NCBI GenBank assembly: GCA_964455375.1
Contig: CAYVXE010000052.1
Coordinates: 1-28,951, forward strand
Origin: CAYVXE01 sp964455375
GTDB taxonomy: Bacteria > Zhuqueibacterota > Zhuqueibacteria > Oceanimicrobiales > Oceanimicrobiaceae
Reading direction: 5' to 3'
Length of the DNA stretch: 28,951 nucleotides
Shown here: in pieces, positions 1-7,198 of the stretch
Layout of the letters: each line of letters begins with the position of its first letter
How positions within the stretch are numbered: the stretch's first letter is position 1
Position numbers and translations under genes: made by a program
The notes under the pieces: generated by a model
The model's database searches: none
What the model was told of the DNA's origin: nothing
The model's input: the letters and a program-made list of their open reading frames with translations, nothing else

Positions 1-407
1 TTCATCTGCTGTGCGTTCATGCCGAACGGGACTGCCGTAAAAAATTGTCCTGCCGGGACTTTACCTGCCCAGTAGTAAGAGGCGCTGTGTCCCATTTGTG
101 CGGTTCCCTGACTGACAGCGTCAAATGTTTCGAGAGCAGGTACGAGTTCACCACCCCCGTAAACCTGTATTTTTAACTGTCCTTCGGACATTTCATCGAT
201 CCATGTTGCTATTTGATCGGCCCCTTCTCCCATTACAGGAAAGTGGGGCGGCCAGGTGGTTACCATGTTCCATTGATATTTTTTCCGGGTATGAACCGCT
301 GGTCCGTCATTCGATGTGTCAGAGCCACAACCCAAAAGAGCAGATCCTCCCAGGAACGTTAGCGCGGTACTTTTCTTTACAAATTCCCTGCGTTTCATTT
401 TTCTCAT
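1..407 (-). CDS. TRAP transporter solute-binding protein, DctP/TakP type (3' end outside the window)
   Basis: This is the periplasmic substrate-binding subunit of a tripartite ATP-independent (TRAP) uptake system, probably for an organic or keto acid. Only the first 135 residues are present; the gene runs off the left edge. The reverse strand opens with ATG at 407, preceded by GGAGG at 413-417, 5 nt away. The N-terminus carries a twin-arginine motif (KRREFVKK) and then a lipobox (ALLGC), so the protein looks Tat-exported and lipid-anchored. The mature part reads YQWNMVTTWPPHFPVMGEGA, then QLKIQVYGGGELVPALETFD and GTAQMGHSASYYWAGKVPA, which is typical of the DctP family. The membrane subunits (DctQ/DctM) are not in the window and would be expected to the left. 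The family is clear; the ligand cannot be told. Confidence 0.88.
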   Translation of the reverse strand, partial: MRKMKRREFVKKSTALTFLGGSALLGCGSDTSNDGPAVHTRKKYQWNMVTTWPPHFPVMGEGADQIATWIDEMSEGQLKIQVYGGGELVPALETFDAVSQGTAQMGHSASYYWAGKVPAGQFFTAVPFGMNAQQM

Positions 408-458
408 GAAAACCTCCGTTTCCGTATATTTGATGATTGACCGGAAACTCACGTTTCT

Positions 459-660
459 GTCATTTCGATCCGGCAGCCGCCCTTGTGCGTCAATTTAAAG
501 AGGATTTACTTTTATGCTTGTCACCTTGAGCGTAGCAGCGCGGAGCCGAAAGGTCTGACGCAAGCATAGACCAGCTTTCTCGTCAGGTATTCGCCTGGCT
601 CGAAAAGACAATTCTGAGCATAATTTGATGTCTAGGGGCATTCACCGGATTCGGAATGAC
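459..660. repeat. MITE-like dispersed repeat with imperfect terminal inverted repeats
   Basis: The ends are inverted copies of each other: GTCATTTCGATCCGG at 459-473 and CCGGATTCGGAATGAC at 645-660, differing by one substitution and one indel. Inside are further hairpins: ATGCTTG (514-520) with CAAGCAT (561-567), CAGG/CCTG around 583-598, and AGACA/TGTCT around 606-632. No ORF fits. Phrases such as CACCTTGAGCG and ATTCGGAATGAC resemble short dispersed repeats common in FCB-group genomes. No target-site duplication is visible. It lies between the divergent TRAP and carboxypeptidase genes and fills most of their 445-bp gap; apart from the operator at 787-813, I see nothing else in the gap. Confidence 0.45.
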
Positions 661-786
661 CATAAAATTGGCGTTTTCGTTCAATCACTCGTTATTCAAT
701 ATTATGAAACAAATTAAAGAGATTATCTTTTATTTGCAAGAAATTACCCAGTTCAAAGCGTTATAGATGGCTTGGAAGAGAAATCC

Positions 787-813
787 TTTACAATGTAAAT
801 ATTTCATTGTAAA
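787..813 (+). promoter_or_regulatory. Palindromic operator upstream of the LD-carboxypeptidase gene
   Basis: TTTACAATG (787-795) and CATTGTAAA (805-813) form a perfect 9-bp inverted repeat with a 9-nt spacer. TTTACA-A-TGTAAA (787-799) is also a palindrome by itself. The site sits 23 bp upstream of the ribosome-binding site at 836-844, where a repressor operator would be expected. The regulator is not identified. A stem-loop in the mRNA leader is an alternative reading. Confidence 0.45.
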
Positions 814-852
814 TTCCTCCGGTAAATGAAGAAAAAGGGAGGAGAATCAGCT

Positions 853-1914
853 ATGCAAGACCGGCGCCAATTTCTACAAACCACACTCGCAGGCAGTTTT
901 TTGTCATTCTTACCTTTATTAACGTTAACTGCAGGAAAAAACCGTTCGGCAAAGATTATCAAACCACCTGCTTTAAATTCCGGGGATACGATTGGACTCG
1001 TGACGCCCGCTTCATCCTTGTTTGAAGGCCACAGGACGTTAATCGATGTGCAGGAGAAACTTCACAATTTGGGGTTTAAAACTAAAATCGGCAAGAATGT
1101 TCTTAGACGAAAAGGTTATCTCGCAGGTTCAATTGAAGACCGGGTTGAAGATTTGCATACTATGTTTAAAGATGATGCTGTAAGCGCGATTATGGCGATT
1201 CGCGGCGGTTATGGCAGTGCCCAACTGCTGCCGTTTCTGGATTACTCTCTCATAAAAAGAAATCCTAAAATCTTAGTCGGCTACAGTGATATTACCTCTC
1301 TACTCATTGGCATTTATGAGAAAACGGGGCTGGTCACATTTCATGGTCCGGTGGCGGTGTCAACTTTCACAGATTATACAAAAAAATACTTTTTAGATGT
1401 TCTGGAAAAACCGGAAGCAGTGGGTGAAATCGTTGATGCACCGTATGAAGACAATTTACAAACCTCCAATCGAGTTTGGACTGTGAAACCCGGCGCGGCG
1501 GAAGGGAGGCTTATGGGTGGGAATTTGACATTGCTGCAAATGACCTTAGGAACTCCGTACGAATTCGACAGCAAGGATGCCATCATCTTTATCGAAGAGG
1601 TGGGCGAAGAACCCTATGACCTCGACCGTATGTTGACCCATTTAAAACTCGCCGGGAAATTTGATCATTGCAAAGGTGTTTTCTTTGATAAATTGAACAG
1701 CGTGCATCCTGCAGATTATGAGCCGGGATTTTATTCTTCACGCAGTGTCGAATCGGTCATCCAGGAAACATTTAAAGAATTCGATTTTCCTGTGTGTGTG
1801 GGTATTTCTATCGGTCACATTAAGGACAAACCGACTCTGCCTATCGGCATCCGGGCAGGGCTGGATGCTGATACCGGCAAAATCAGTTTGTTGGAAGCTG
1901 CTGTAAGCGGCTGA
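853..1914 (+). CDS. LD-carboxypeptidase (peptidase family S66), Tat-exported
   Basis: A serine peptidase of the LdcA/MccF family, which cleaves the L,D bond of tetrapeptide stems in murein recycling or disarms microcin-type conjugates. The start at 853 is chosen because AGGGAGGAG (836-844) lies 8 nt upstream; an in-frame ATG at 826 has no such site. The 353-residue product opens with a Tat signal (DRRQFLQT plus a hydrophobic stretch), so it probably acts in the periplasm, whereas classical LdcA is cytoplasmic. S66 landmarks are in order: DTIGLVTPAS, AIRGGYGSAQLLP (about 115-127), nucleophile Ser145 in LVGYSDITSL, the acidic residue in IFIEEVGEEPYDLDRML (Glu248 or its neighbour), and His322 in GISIGHIKDKPTLPIG. 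Length is normal for the family. It is a single-gene unit between an operator and a terminator hairpin. Confidence 0.9.
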   Translation: MQDRRQFLQTTLAGSFLSFLPLLTLTAGKNRSAKIIKPPALNSGDTIGLVTPASSLFEGHRTLIDVQEKLHNLGFKTKIGKNVLRRKGYLAGSIEDRVEDLHTMFKDDAVSAIMAIRGGYGSAQLLPFLDYSLIKRNPKILVGYSDITSLLIGIYEKTGLVTFHGPVAVSTFTDYTKKYFLDVLEKPEAVGEIVDAPYEDNLQTSNRVWTVKPGAAEGRLMGGNLTLLQMTLGTPYEFDSKDAIIFIEEVGEEPYDLDRMLTHLKLAGKFDHCKGVFFDKLNSVHPADYEPGFYSSRSVESVIQETFKEFDFPVCVGISIGHIKDKPTLPIGIRAGLDADTGKISLLEAAVSG

Positions 1915-1942
1915 CGATTTTTGATAAATTACGAGTGATAAA

Positions 1943-2006
1943 AATGAAAAGGTTGTTCTATGCGTTTGTGGCTAATCAAATTGCATAATTGAACAACCTT
2001 TTCATT
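1943..2006. terminator. Bidirectional terminator hairpin between convergent genes
   Basis: AATGAAAAGGTTGTTC (1943-1958) pairs perfectly with GAACAACCTTTTCATT (1991-2006), a 16-bp stem. The interior TATGC/GCATA extends the helix after a small offset. It lies between the ends of the convergent carboxypeptidase and radical SAM genes. There is no long T-run, but the stem ends are A/T-rich in both directions, so it can serve both. Confidence 0.7.
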
Positions 2007-2031
2007 AAATTGTTTACTACTTAGAGACGTA

Positions 2032-3942
2032 TCAAACTTCAGCGACATCCATTTCTTGTGGGACTTCTTTACGAACAGCTTTTCCGCAACCACATGTCGT
2101 TGGGGCCGGGTCGTTCTGAATGACCTTTAAAGAATGTGGTTTGTCCGGAAGTTCAACATTACGGCCCGCAGCATATATTTTATGTCGTCCTTTGGTTTTG
2201 AACCATTCAGAGGTTGTTGCGGTCATGTGCATGTTTTCGATAATTTGTCGCCAACCCACACCGGTATTGTACGCACAGAATGAGATTTCGCCTTCTTGTG
2301 TTCCGTAAGGGATGACACACATCTCCGTGCGGCGGAAGTCATAGACCCAAAGATCCTGAAACCACATTCCGCCAACCCACAATGGAAACCATTCGTTTTT
2401 CTTTCTCTCTCTGGGGTCATCTTCATAGTTTCCGCCAATGGAACCGCCGGAGTGCATGTCGAATTGTTTGATCAATTCGCTGATCCTGAAGCCGGCAGGG
2501 GCTTTTTCAGGTATGTAGTTACGAGCAAATGCCAACGCCATTTGGGCAGCACTCAGCACTTTTCCGCGTCCGGAATCGGTGATGGTGTAGACGTCTTTAA
2601 AGAGTTGTTCCAGATTAAAGAATTCTGAAATAGGTGCCCAGGCTCCGGTTCTTTTGTTGGTCATTAAAATCGTCGCAATGCCGCAATCGGGATGGCAGGA
2701 GCAATTGATACCGCCCCAGTCGACATTCGGACCGCGCAGATGGTCTGCGGCTGCGGTTAATGAACTAAGACTGGAAAGTGGAAACCAGTCACGCAGCGGC
2801 TCTGTGATACCCATGGTATTTTTTACTTCATGTGCGAGATGCGACAGCGTATATCTCTGTTTGTGCCGTAGTTCATCGCTGATATTTTCATCCCGACCGG
2901 TGAATGAAACCGGCTGAAAACTGATTGCGCTAACTTTGTCCGGATTATCCAACGCGAACCTGAGAATGTGCTCAACCTGGTGGTTATTTATGGTGTTAAC
3001 CAGGGTCACAACCAGAGTCACGCTGATACCGGCAGCGGCTAAATTATCGATCGCCTGTAATTTTACGTCGAAGAGATTACCAACCTTTCTGTGTGAATTA
3101 GCCAGATTGCCGACGCCGTCAAACTGTAAATATGCGGTATTTAACCCCGCATCATATGCTTCAAATGCAAACTCGGGATTTTGTGCAAAACGAATGCCGT
3201 TTGTTGCGCAGAGATTTGCATAATATCCGATCTCTTTCGCGTAACGCATGATCGGAAAGAAAGTCGGCGCCACGGTTGGTTCGCCACCGGAAAATAGCAA
3301 AGCTAACTGTCTTTTAGGTTTAAAGGAAATGGAGCGGTCTAAAATTTCTTTTAAATCGTCGAGCGATGGTTCATGGACATAACCGACCTGATTTGCATCC
3401 ATAAAACATGGTTCACACATCATGTTGCAACGGTTTGTCAGGTCGATGGTCATTACGGCACCACGGCCATATTTAATAGACGACGACCCGTGTCTGTGTA
3501 CCTGTTCATCTCCCAGTGTTCTAAAGTCACGTCCTGGAAATAAACTTTCTATATGTCGTGTGAAATCAGGGTCGATGGAAAGTGTATCTACGAAATCCCC
3601 ATGGATGGGGCAGTTTTTTTTCATCAACACCTTGCCGTCTTCTTCAACGATTTGGGCTTTGATCTCACCCGGATGGCTGCCAATGAAATCTTCAAGGTTT
3701 TTTTCACCGGAAATCACCGCATTTCTCACTTCCATAACACATTTAGGACAAAGCGAGTCGGTTTCCCGGGGAATACCAAGTATTGGTCTTGTTTTCTTAT
3801 AACTTTTCAATAATGGCTCAGGTGCCCATTTCGGCTGAAACGGACGCCCCTCAGGCAACCGTTTATTTATGGCCTGAAAACTTTTCCAGGCTAATTTCGC
3901 TACATGTACAACCGCTTTTTCAGAAAGTCGATTGGTTTGCAT
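2032..3942 (-). CDS. Radical SAM enzyme, MJ0619/tetraether-lipid-synthase (Tes)-like family
   Basis: A cytoplasmic radical SAM iron-sulfur enzyme. AAGGAG (3949-3954) touches the ATG at 3948 but is 6 nt from the ATG at 3942, so 3942 is the better start (636 aa). Numbering below is from the 3948 ATG. An N-terminal metal-binding region has CPKC (67-70) and NCPIHGDF (C113). The SAM-cluster motif is CNMMCEPC (C174, C178, C181), followed by FSGGEPTVAP (219-228). Distal cysteines suggest auxiliary clusters: NCSCHPDCGIAT (416-422), MCVIPYGT (C544), FCAYNTG (C558) and CGCG (619-622). This order matches the MJ0619-type family, which includes the archaeal tetraether lipid synthase Tes and its uncharacterised bacterial homologues. 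If the substrate is similar, it would join lipid tails into membrane-spanning lipids. The radical SAM call is firm; the Tes link is a judgement from motif memory, and another MJ0619-like reaction is possible. It is transcribed alone. Confidence 0.85.
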   Translation of the reverse strand: MQTNRLSEKAVVHVAKLAWKSFQAINKRLPEGRPFQPKWAPEPLLKSYKKTRPILGIPRETDSLCPKCVMEVRNAVISGEKNLEDFIGSHPGEIKAQIVEEDGKVLMKKNCPIHGDFVDTLSIDPDFTRHIESLFPGRDFRTLGDEQVHRHGSSSIKYGRGAVMTIDLTNRCNMMCEPCFMDANQVGYVHEPSLDDLKEILDRSISFKPKRQLALLFSGGEPTVAPTFFPIMRYAKEIGYYANLCATNGIRFAQNPEFAFEAYDAGLNTAYLQFDGVGNLANSHRKVGNLFDVKLQAIDNLAAAGISVTLVVTLVNTINNHQVEHILRFALDNPDKVSAISFQPVSFTGRDENISDELRHKQRYTLSHLAHEVKNTMGITEPLRDWFPLSSLSSLTAAADHLRGPNVDWGGINCSCHPDCGIATILMTNKRTGAWAPISEFFNLEQLFKDVYTITDSGRGKVLSAAQMALAFARNYIPEKAPAGFRISELIKQFDMHSGGSIGGNYEDDPRERKKNEWFPLWVGGMWFQDLWVYDFRRTEMCVIPYGTQEGEISFCAYNTGVGWRQIIENMHMTATTSEWFKTKGRHKIYAAGRNVELPDKPHSLKVIQNDPAPTTCGCGKAVRKEVPQEMDVAEV

Positions 3943-3948
3943 CTGCAT

Positions 3949-4514
3949 CTCCTTTCATTATAAATGAAAAATAAATGGTCAAATGCTCTTGGGAGGGGAA
4001 TTGAAATCGACGTCCAGACCAAAAGTCTGACTGCAACATGGTCGTCATTTAAATGTGAGGGTAACTATATATTTCATCGTTGTTTTCTGAAAAAAATCTC
4101 CATTTTTCCCTTTTTAATTACTTGTAACAAAAAGCCTTGCAGAATTCATCCAATCTTTTTAAAAGTGAGTGATAAAATTGTTTGGCCGCCATGAATAAAT
4201 TATTGAATTAAAATATGTTATCTCTATATGAACTTGAGGGGTTTGAATTAATTTATTTTTTGTAAAAATAATTGGAATAATTAAAAAAGTTACTTTGTTG
4301 TAAAGAAAAGTTAATGAATTTCGTACCCTGTATGATGGTTACTTTTCTAAGCGTTATTGCAAGATTGTAAATACTCAAACCCATTTTTTAAATTAGACCA
4401 AAAAATTGAGTAGACGTCATTGAATATGAGAGGAGGTGAATTCCAACAAATTGTTTAATGTTGTTTATTTAAATTCATTTAATTGTATTTTTTAATCTTT
4501 AAGGAGGCAAAAAG
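3949..4514. other. Long AT-rich divergent intergenic region with an orphan Shine-Dalgarno
   Basis: The 566 bp between the divergent radical SAM and cytochrome genes hold no convincing ORF. AGGAGGTGA at 4431-4439 is a full-length match to the 16S anti-Shine-Dalgarno complement but has no good start codon nearby, and the cytochrome has its own site at 4501-4507. GTTACTTT occurs twice (about 4290 and 4335), and GAAAAGT/ACTTTTC bracket the second copy as an inverted repeat. CAGAC-N5-GTCTG at 4015-4029 is a small hairpin. No consensus -35/-10 pair stands out. Confidence 0.5.
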
Positions 4515-5165
4515 ATGAAAGTTTCAAAAGTAATGAATTGGATTCTGGCAGTCGTGCTTATTTCCACCGTCAGTTTTTCAATTGTGAATTTAGCAGCCGG
4601 AGAAAAGAAACACACGCCACAACCGCTGACAAAAGAACAAAAAATGATGATGAAAAATATGGCCATGAAAAACATGGACAAATATATGGCATCCAAACAA
4701 GCGATGATGCAAAACTTGCCGAAGCGTTTGATGTCTACACAAAAGGAAGCTATCAAGTGGGGTGAAGAGCTGTTTAATGACAAAAAAGCCCTCGGTACAA
4801 ACGGTCAGGCGTGTGCAAGCTGTCATCCTGGCGGCGGTACAACCGGCGGTGAAGCAGAAACTCCTATGGCAAGTGAATTGACCGGTAAACCCTACAAACT
4901 GCCTATCCCAACATTAGTAGGCGCAGCAGCAACGTTTCCTAAATACAAAGTTCCCAACGATCAAGTTGTAACATTGACTGATATGCAGAACAATTGTATC
5001 CAGATGTTCATGGCTGCCCAACCGTTAGACCCGACAAGTAAAGAAGCGAGAGCCTTAACCGCTTATGTTTCTTCATTGAGTAATAATGACAAAATTTCGG
5101 TGGGTGAAGTCCCGGAAATGATGAAGAAAATGATGGGCAAGATGGATAAAATGGGCAAAAAGTAA
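4515..5165 (+). CDS. Monohaem c-type cytochrome with methionine-rich segments, periplasmic
   Basis: An exported 216-residue electron carrier. ATG at 4515 has AAGGAGG at 4501-4507. Residues 1-28 are a Sec signal peptide (hydrophobic WILAVVLISTVSFSIV). The single haem motif is CASCH (C100, C103, H104), in a domain continuing LPIPTLVGAAATFPKYKV, NNCIQMFMAAQPLD and ARALTAYVSSLS. The pattern of a late Cys and Met before a conserved LxxYxSSL helix recalls SoxA/TsdA-type cytochrome domains. Residues 44-65 hold nine methionines in 22 positions, and the last 21 residues (EMMKKMMGKMDKMGKK) hold six more, with many lysines. Met-rich stretches of this kind often bind Cu(I). It is followed by a strong terminator, then a trihaem cytochrome and a cupredoxin-like gene, suggesting a shared periplasmic electron or copper pathway. 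The partner enzyme is not in the window. Confidence 0.88.
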   Translation: MKVSKVMNWILAVVLISTVSFSIVNLAAGEKKHTPQPLTKEQKMMMKNMAMKNMDKYMASKQAMMQNLPKRLMSTQKEAIKWGEELFNDKKALGTNGQACASCHPGGGTTGGEAETPMASELTGKPYKLPIPTLVGAAATFPKYKVPNDQVVTLTDMQNNCIQMFMAAQPLDPTSKEARALTAYVSSLSNNDKISVGEVPEMMKKMMGKMDKMGKK

Positions 5166-5200
5166 TCCTCTTTGAATAATTGAATAATAATGGGAATAGT

Positions 5201-5248
5201 TGTGGCTAACTTTATATTTTAATATGAGAAAAGTTAGCCACATTTTTT
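5201..5248 (+). terminator. Strong intrinsic terminator between cytochrome genes
   Basis: TGTGGCTAACTTT (5201-5213) pairs perfectly with AAAGTTAGCCACA (5230-5242), a 13-bp stem with a 16-nt loop, followed at once by six Ts (5243-5248). It ends transcription after the monohaem cytochrome. The next start is only 22 nt after the T-run, leaving no room for a separate promoter, so read-through probably sets the level of the two following genes. Confidence 0.9.
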
Positions 5249-5270
5249 ATAACTAAAAAATAATGAGGTT

Positions 5271-6272
5271 ATGGATAAACTAATTATACTATCGAGCATA
5301 TTGTTTTTGACTTTGGTACCTGCACTCTCGAAAGACAAAGATTGGACGGGTACGCCACAGGAAGCATTTTTAAATAGTGACATCGTCAAATCTTACCAAT
5401 GCACAAGCTGTCATACAATCACGGAGCGTGGCGGCACGGTTGGACCTATCCTGAATCAGGTCGCGAACCGGCGTTCCACGGATTGGCTGAAGCGATGGTT
5501 AGCGGACCCACAGGCTGTTAAACCGGGCACAAAAATGCCTAACTTCGACTTTCCTCCTGACCAGTTAGAATCGGTGGTCGGGTATTTAAGTAAAATGAAA
5601 AAAGATTTTCATACGGAAGATATTCTGGCTAAAGATATTTCTCTGACTGAAAAGGGTAAATTATTATTTGAAGATTACGATTGTCTCGCCTGTCATCGGG
5701 TTGGTTCCACAGGTCGTTTCATCGGGCCGGATCTGACCTGGGTGGCGATCAGAAAGACGGAAGATTGGGAAAAAGTCTGGCTGCATGATCCGGACGCTTT
5801 TAAGTCCGGCACATTTATGCCAAATTTTCATATTCCCGACCAGGGGATCAAGGCCCTTGCTGCATATTTACATACGCAGGCAGGACAGGATAATAAAGGA
5901 TCTCAGGATTGGGAGTTCAGGACAAATTTTTTTCTGGGTAATATTGATAAAGAAAGAGGTGAATTGGTTTTTAAACGATTTGCCTGTTGGGCCTGTCACG
6001 GTGAAAGTGGCGACGGCGGCATAAAAAATCCCAATATGGCCCCCGATGAAATAATGCCGGCGTTAAAAAAATCTGCAAATAAATATACCGAACAGGCATT
6101 TGAGGAAAGACTGAAAAATAAGGTGTATGCGAAACCGCTGCATGCAAATCTCGCAAAACCACCGTTTTTCTGCCCCGATTATGCCAATTACATGGATGAT
6201 GATGAAATAAGCGATTTATATGCGTATTTAAAATCGTTTGCTCCGAAGAAAAACAGATGGCGGTTCAAATAA
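5271..6272 (+). CDS. Trihaem c-type cytochrome, periplasmic
   Basis: A 333-residue exported protein with three cytochrome c domains. Residues 1-20 form a Sec signal (KLIILSSILFLTLVPALS). The haem motifs are CTSCH (44-48), CLACH (138-142) and CWACH (239-243). The first two domains have clear distal methionines in KPGTKMPNF (M89) and KSGTFMPNF (M183), so they look like tandem duplicates; the third is more divergent and its sixth ligand is unclear. The phrases TVGPILNQVANRRSTDWLKR and FIGPDLTWVAIRKTEDWEKV are typical of membrane-complex-associated class I cytochromes. The start at 5271 has only a close-set GAGG (5265-5268), so translation may be weak. The gene follows a terminator, and its 3' end lies 25 nt before the cupredoxin gene start, with which it forms an operon. 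The redox partner is unknown. Confidence 0.92.
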   Translation: MDKLIILSSILFLTLVPALSKDKDWTGTPQEAFLNSDIVKSYQCTSCHTITERGGTVGPILNQVANRRSTDWLKRWLADPQAVKPGTKMPNFDFPPDQLESVVGYLSKMKKDFHTEDILAKDISLTEKGKLLFEDYDCLACHRVGSTGRFIGPDLTWVAIRKTEDWEKVWLHDPDAFKSGTFMPNFHIPDQGIKALAAYLHTQAGQDNKGSQDWEFRTNFFLGNIDKERGELVFKRFACWACHGESGDGGIKNPNMAPDEIMPALKKSANKYTEQAFEERLKNKVYAKPLHANLAKPPFFCPDYANYMDDDEISDLYAYLKSFAPKKNRWRFK

Positions 6273-6297
6273 TAATTATTTAACACAGGAGACCTTA

Positions 6298-7089
6298 GTG
6301 AGCAGGAAAAAAATGAAAAAATCAATTTTTTATTTGTTCCCGGTAAGTATTTTTTTTGTTGTTGTAACGCTGAATTTCGGAAGTTCTGCTGCAATAAGCA
6401 AGGAGCCCACTCTGAGGGCAGAACCTCTGGACGGCGGCACCATTAAAGGAATTGTGAAATTCCCGGAGGATTATCCCGAAACGGAAAAAGTAACGATCAC
6501 AAAAAACCAGGCGGTTTGTGGCGCATTTCAATATTCCGAATCGTTTGTTGTTTCTGAAGACAACCACGGTTTGAAAAATGTGGTCATTACATTGGTTGGC
6601 GTGAAGGGGAAAGTGTCTGTACAAGATACGCCTTTCACTCTGGATCAAACGAAATGCAGGTACCTGCCGCATGTTCAGGCGGTACCGGTTGGCAGTATGT
6701 TGGAGATAAAAAACGACGATGGTATTTTGCACAATGTTCATGTTTATCTGGATGGGGATCTTTATGCCGACCAGCTCAAGCCCAAGGCCACTATTTTCAA
6801 CAAAGCACAGCCTAAATTTCGCAAAAAAATTAAGCAGAAGCTCGATAAGCCCGGAATGTACTTTTACCGGTGTGATGTGCACAGCCACATGAGTGCTTTT
6901 ATTGCAGTTATGAACCAACCATATTACGATGTGACAAATGACTCCGGTGAATTTACGATTGCAAATGTACCGCCCGGAACGTACAAAATTCAGGCATGGC
7001 ATGAAGTCTTAGGAAAACTTGAAAAAGACGTGGTTGTGGAATCGGGAAAAACAGCAGAAGTTGTGTTTGATATTCTGCCCAATGAATAA
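6298..7089 (+). CDS. Cupredoxin-like protein with carboxypeptidase-regulatory-like C-terminal domain
   Basis: An exported, probably copper-binding electron carrier of about 263 residues. The start taken is GTG at 6298, with AGGAGA about 6 nt upstream; ATG at 6313 is a possible alternative. A Sec signal spans roughly residues 7-33. The central domain (about 85-205) shows the blue-copper ligand pattern His145 (GILHNVHV) and Cys192, His195 and Met198 in FYRCDVHSHMSAF. The Cys-to-Met spacing is shorter than in plastocyanin, matching the RCDVHxxM class seen in many secreted cupredoxin-like proteins. Residues 210-260 (DSGEFTIANVPPGTYKIQAW) form a small beta-sandwich of the regulatory-like type. It follows the trihaem cytochrome in the same operon and ends at a terminator, so electron transfer with that cytochrome is the natural guess. 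Confidence 0.82.
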   Translation: MSRKKMKKSIFYLFPVSIFFVVVTLNFGSSAAISKEPTLRAEPLDGGTIKGIVKFPEDYPETEKVTITKNQAVCGAFQYSESFVVSEDNHGLKNVVITLVGVKGKVSVQDTPFTLDQTKCRYLPHVQAVPVGSMLEIKNDDGILHNVHVYLDGDLYADQLKPKATIFNKAQPKFRKKIKQKLDKPGMYFYRCDVHSHMSAFIAVMNQPYYDVTNDSGEFTIANVPPGTYKIQAWHEVLGKLEKDVVVESGKTAEVVFDILPNE

Positions 7090-7152
7090 GAGTGTAAATT
7101 AAAGCTGAAGAAAAACTTTCATTTCCTTTTACGTTTTTTCACTAAAAAAACA

Positions 7153-7198
7153 ACCCACAGGTTCGTACTGATTAACGACCTGTGGGTATTTTTGTTTT
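7153..7198. terminator. Bidirectional intrinsic terminator
   Basis: ACCCACAGGTTCGT (from 7153) pairs with ACGACCTGTGGGT (ending 7187), a stem of 13 pairs with one bulged T. It is followed by ATTTTTGTTTT on the plus strand and preceded by a run of As (7144-7150), which is a T-run on the minus strand. It serves both the cupredoxin gene and the convergent transporter gene, whose stop codon lies inside the plus-strand T-tract. Confidence 0.88.

Noticed and set aside
2296..3802. Several open frames of 87-126 codons opposite the radical SAM gene
   Set aside because: They are antisense shadows of a gene with clear conserved motifs and show no family features.
6322..7002. 226-residue open frame opposite the cupredoxin-like gene
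   Set aside because: The plus-strand frame has a signal peptide, copper-ligand motif and operon context; the reverse frame has no motif and no ribosome-binding site.
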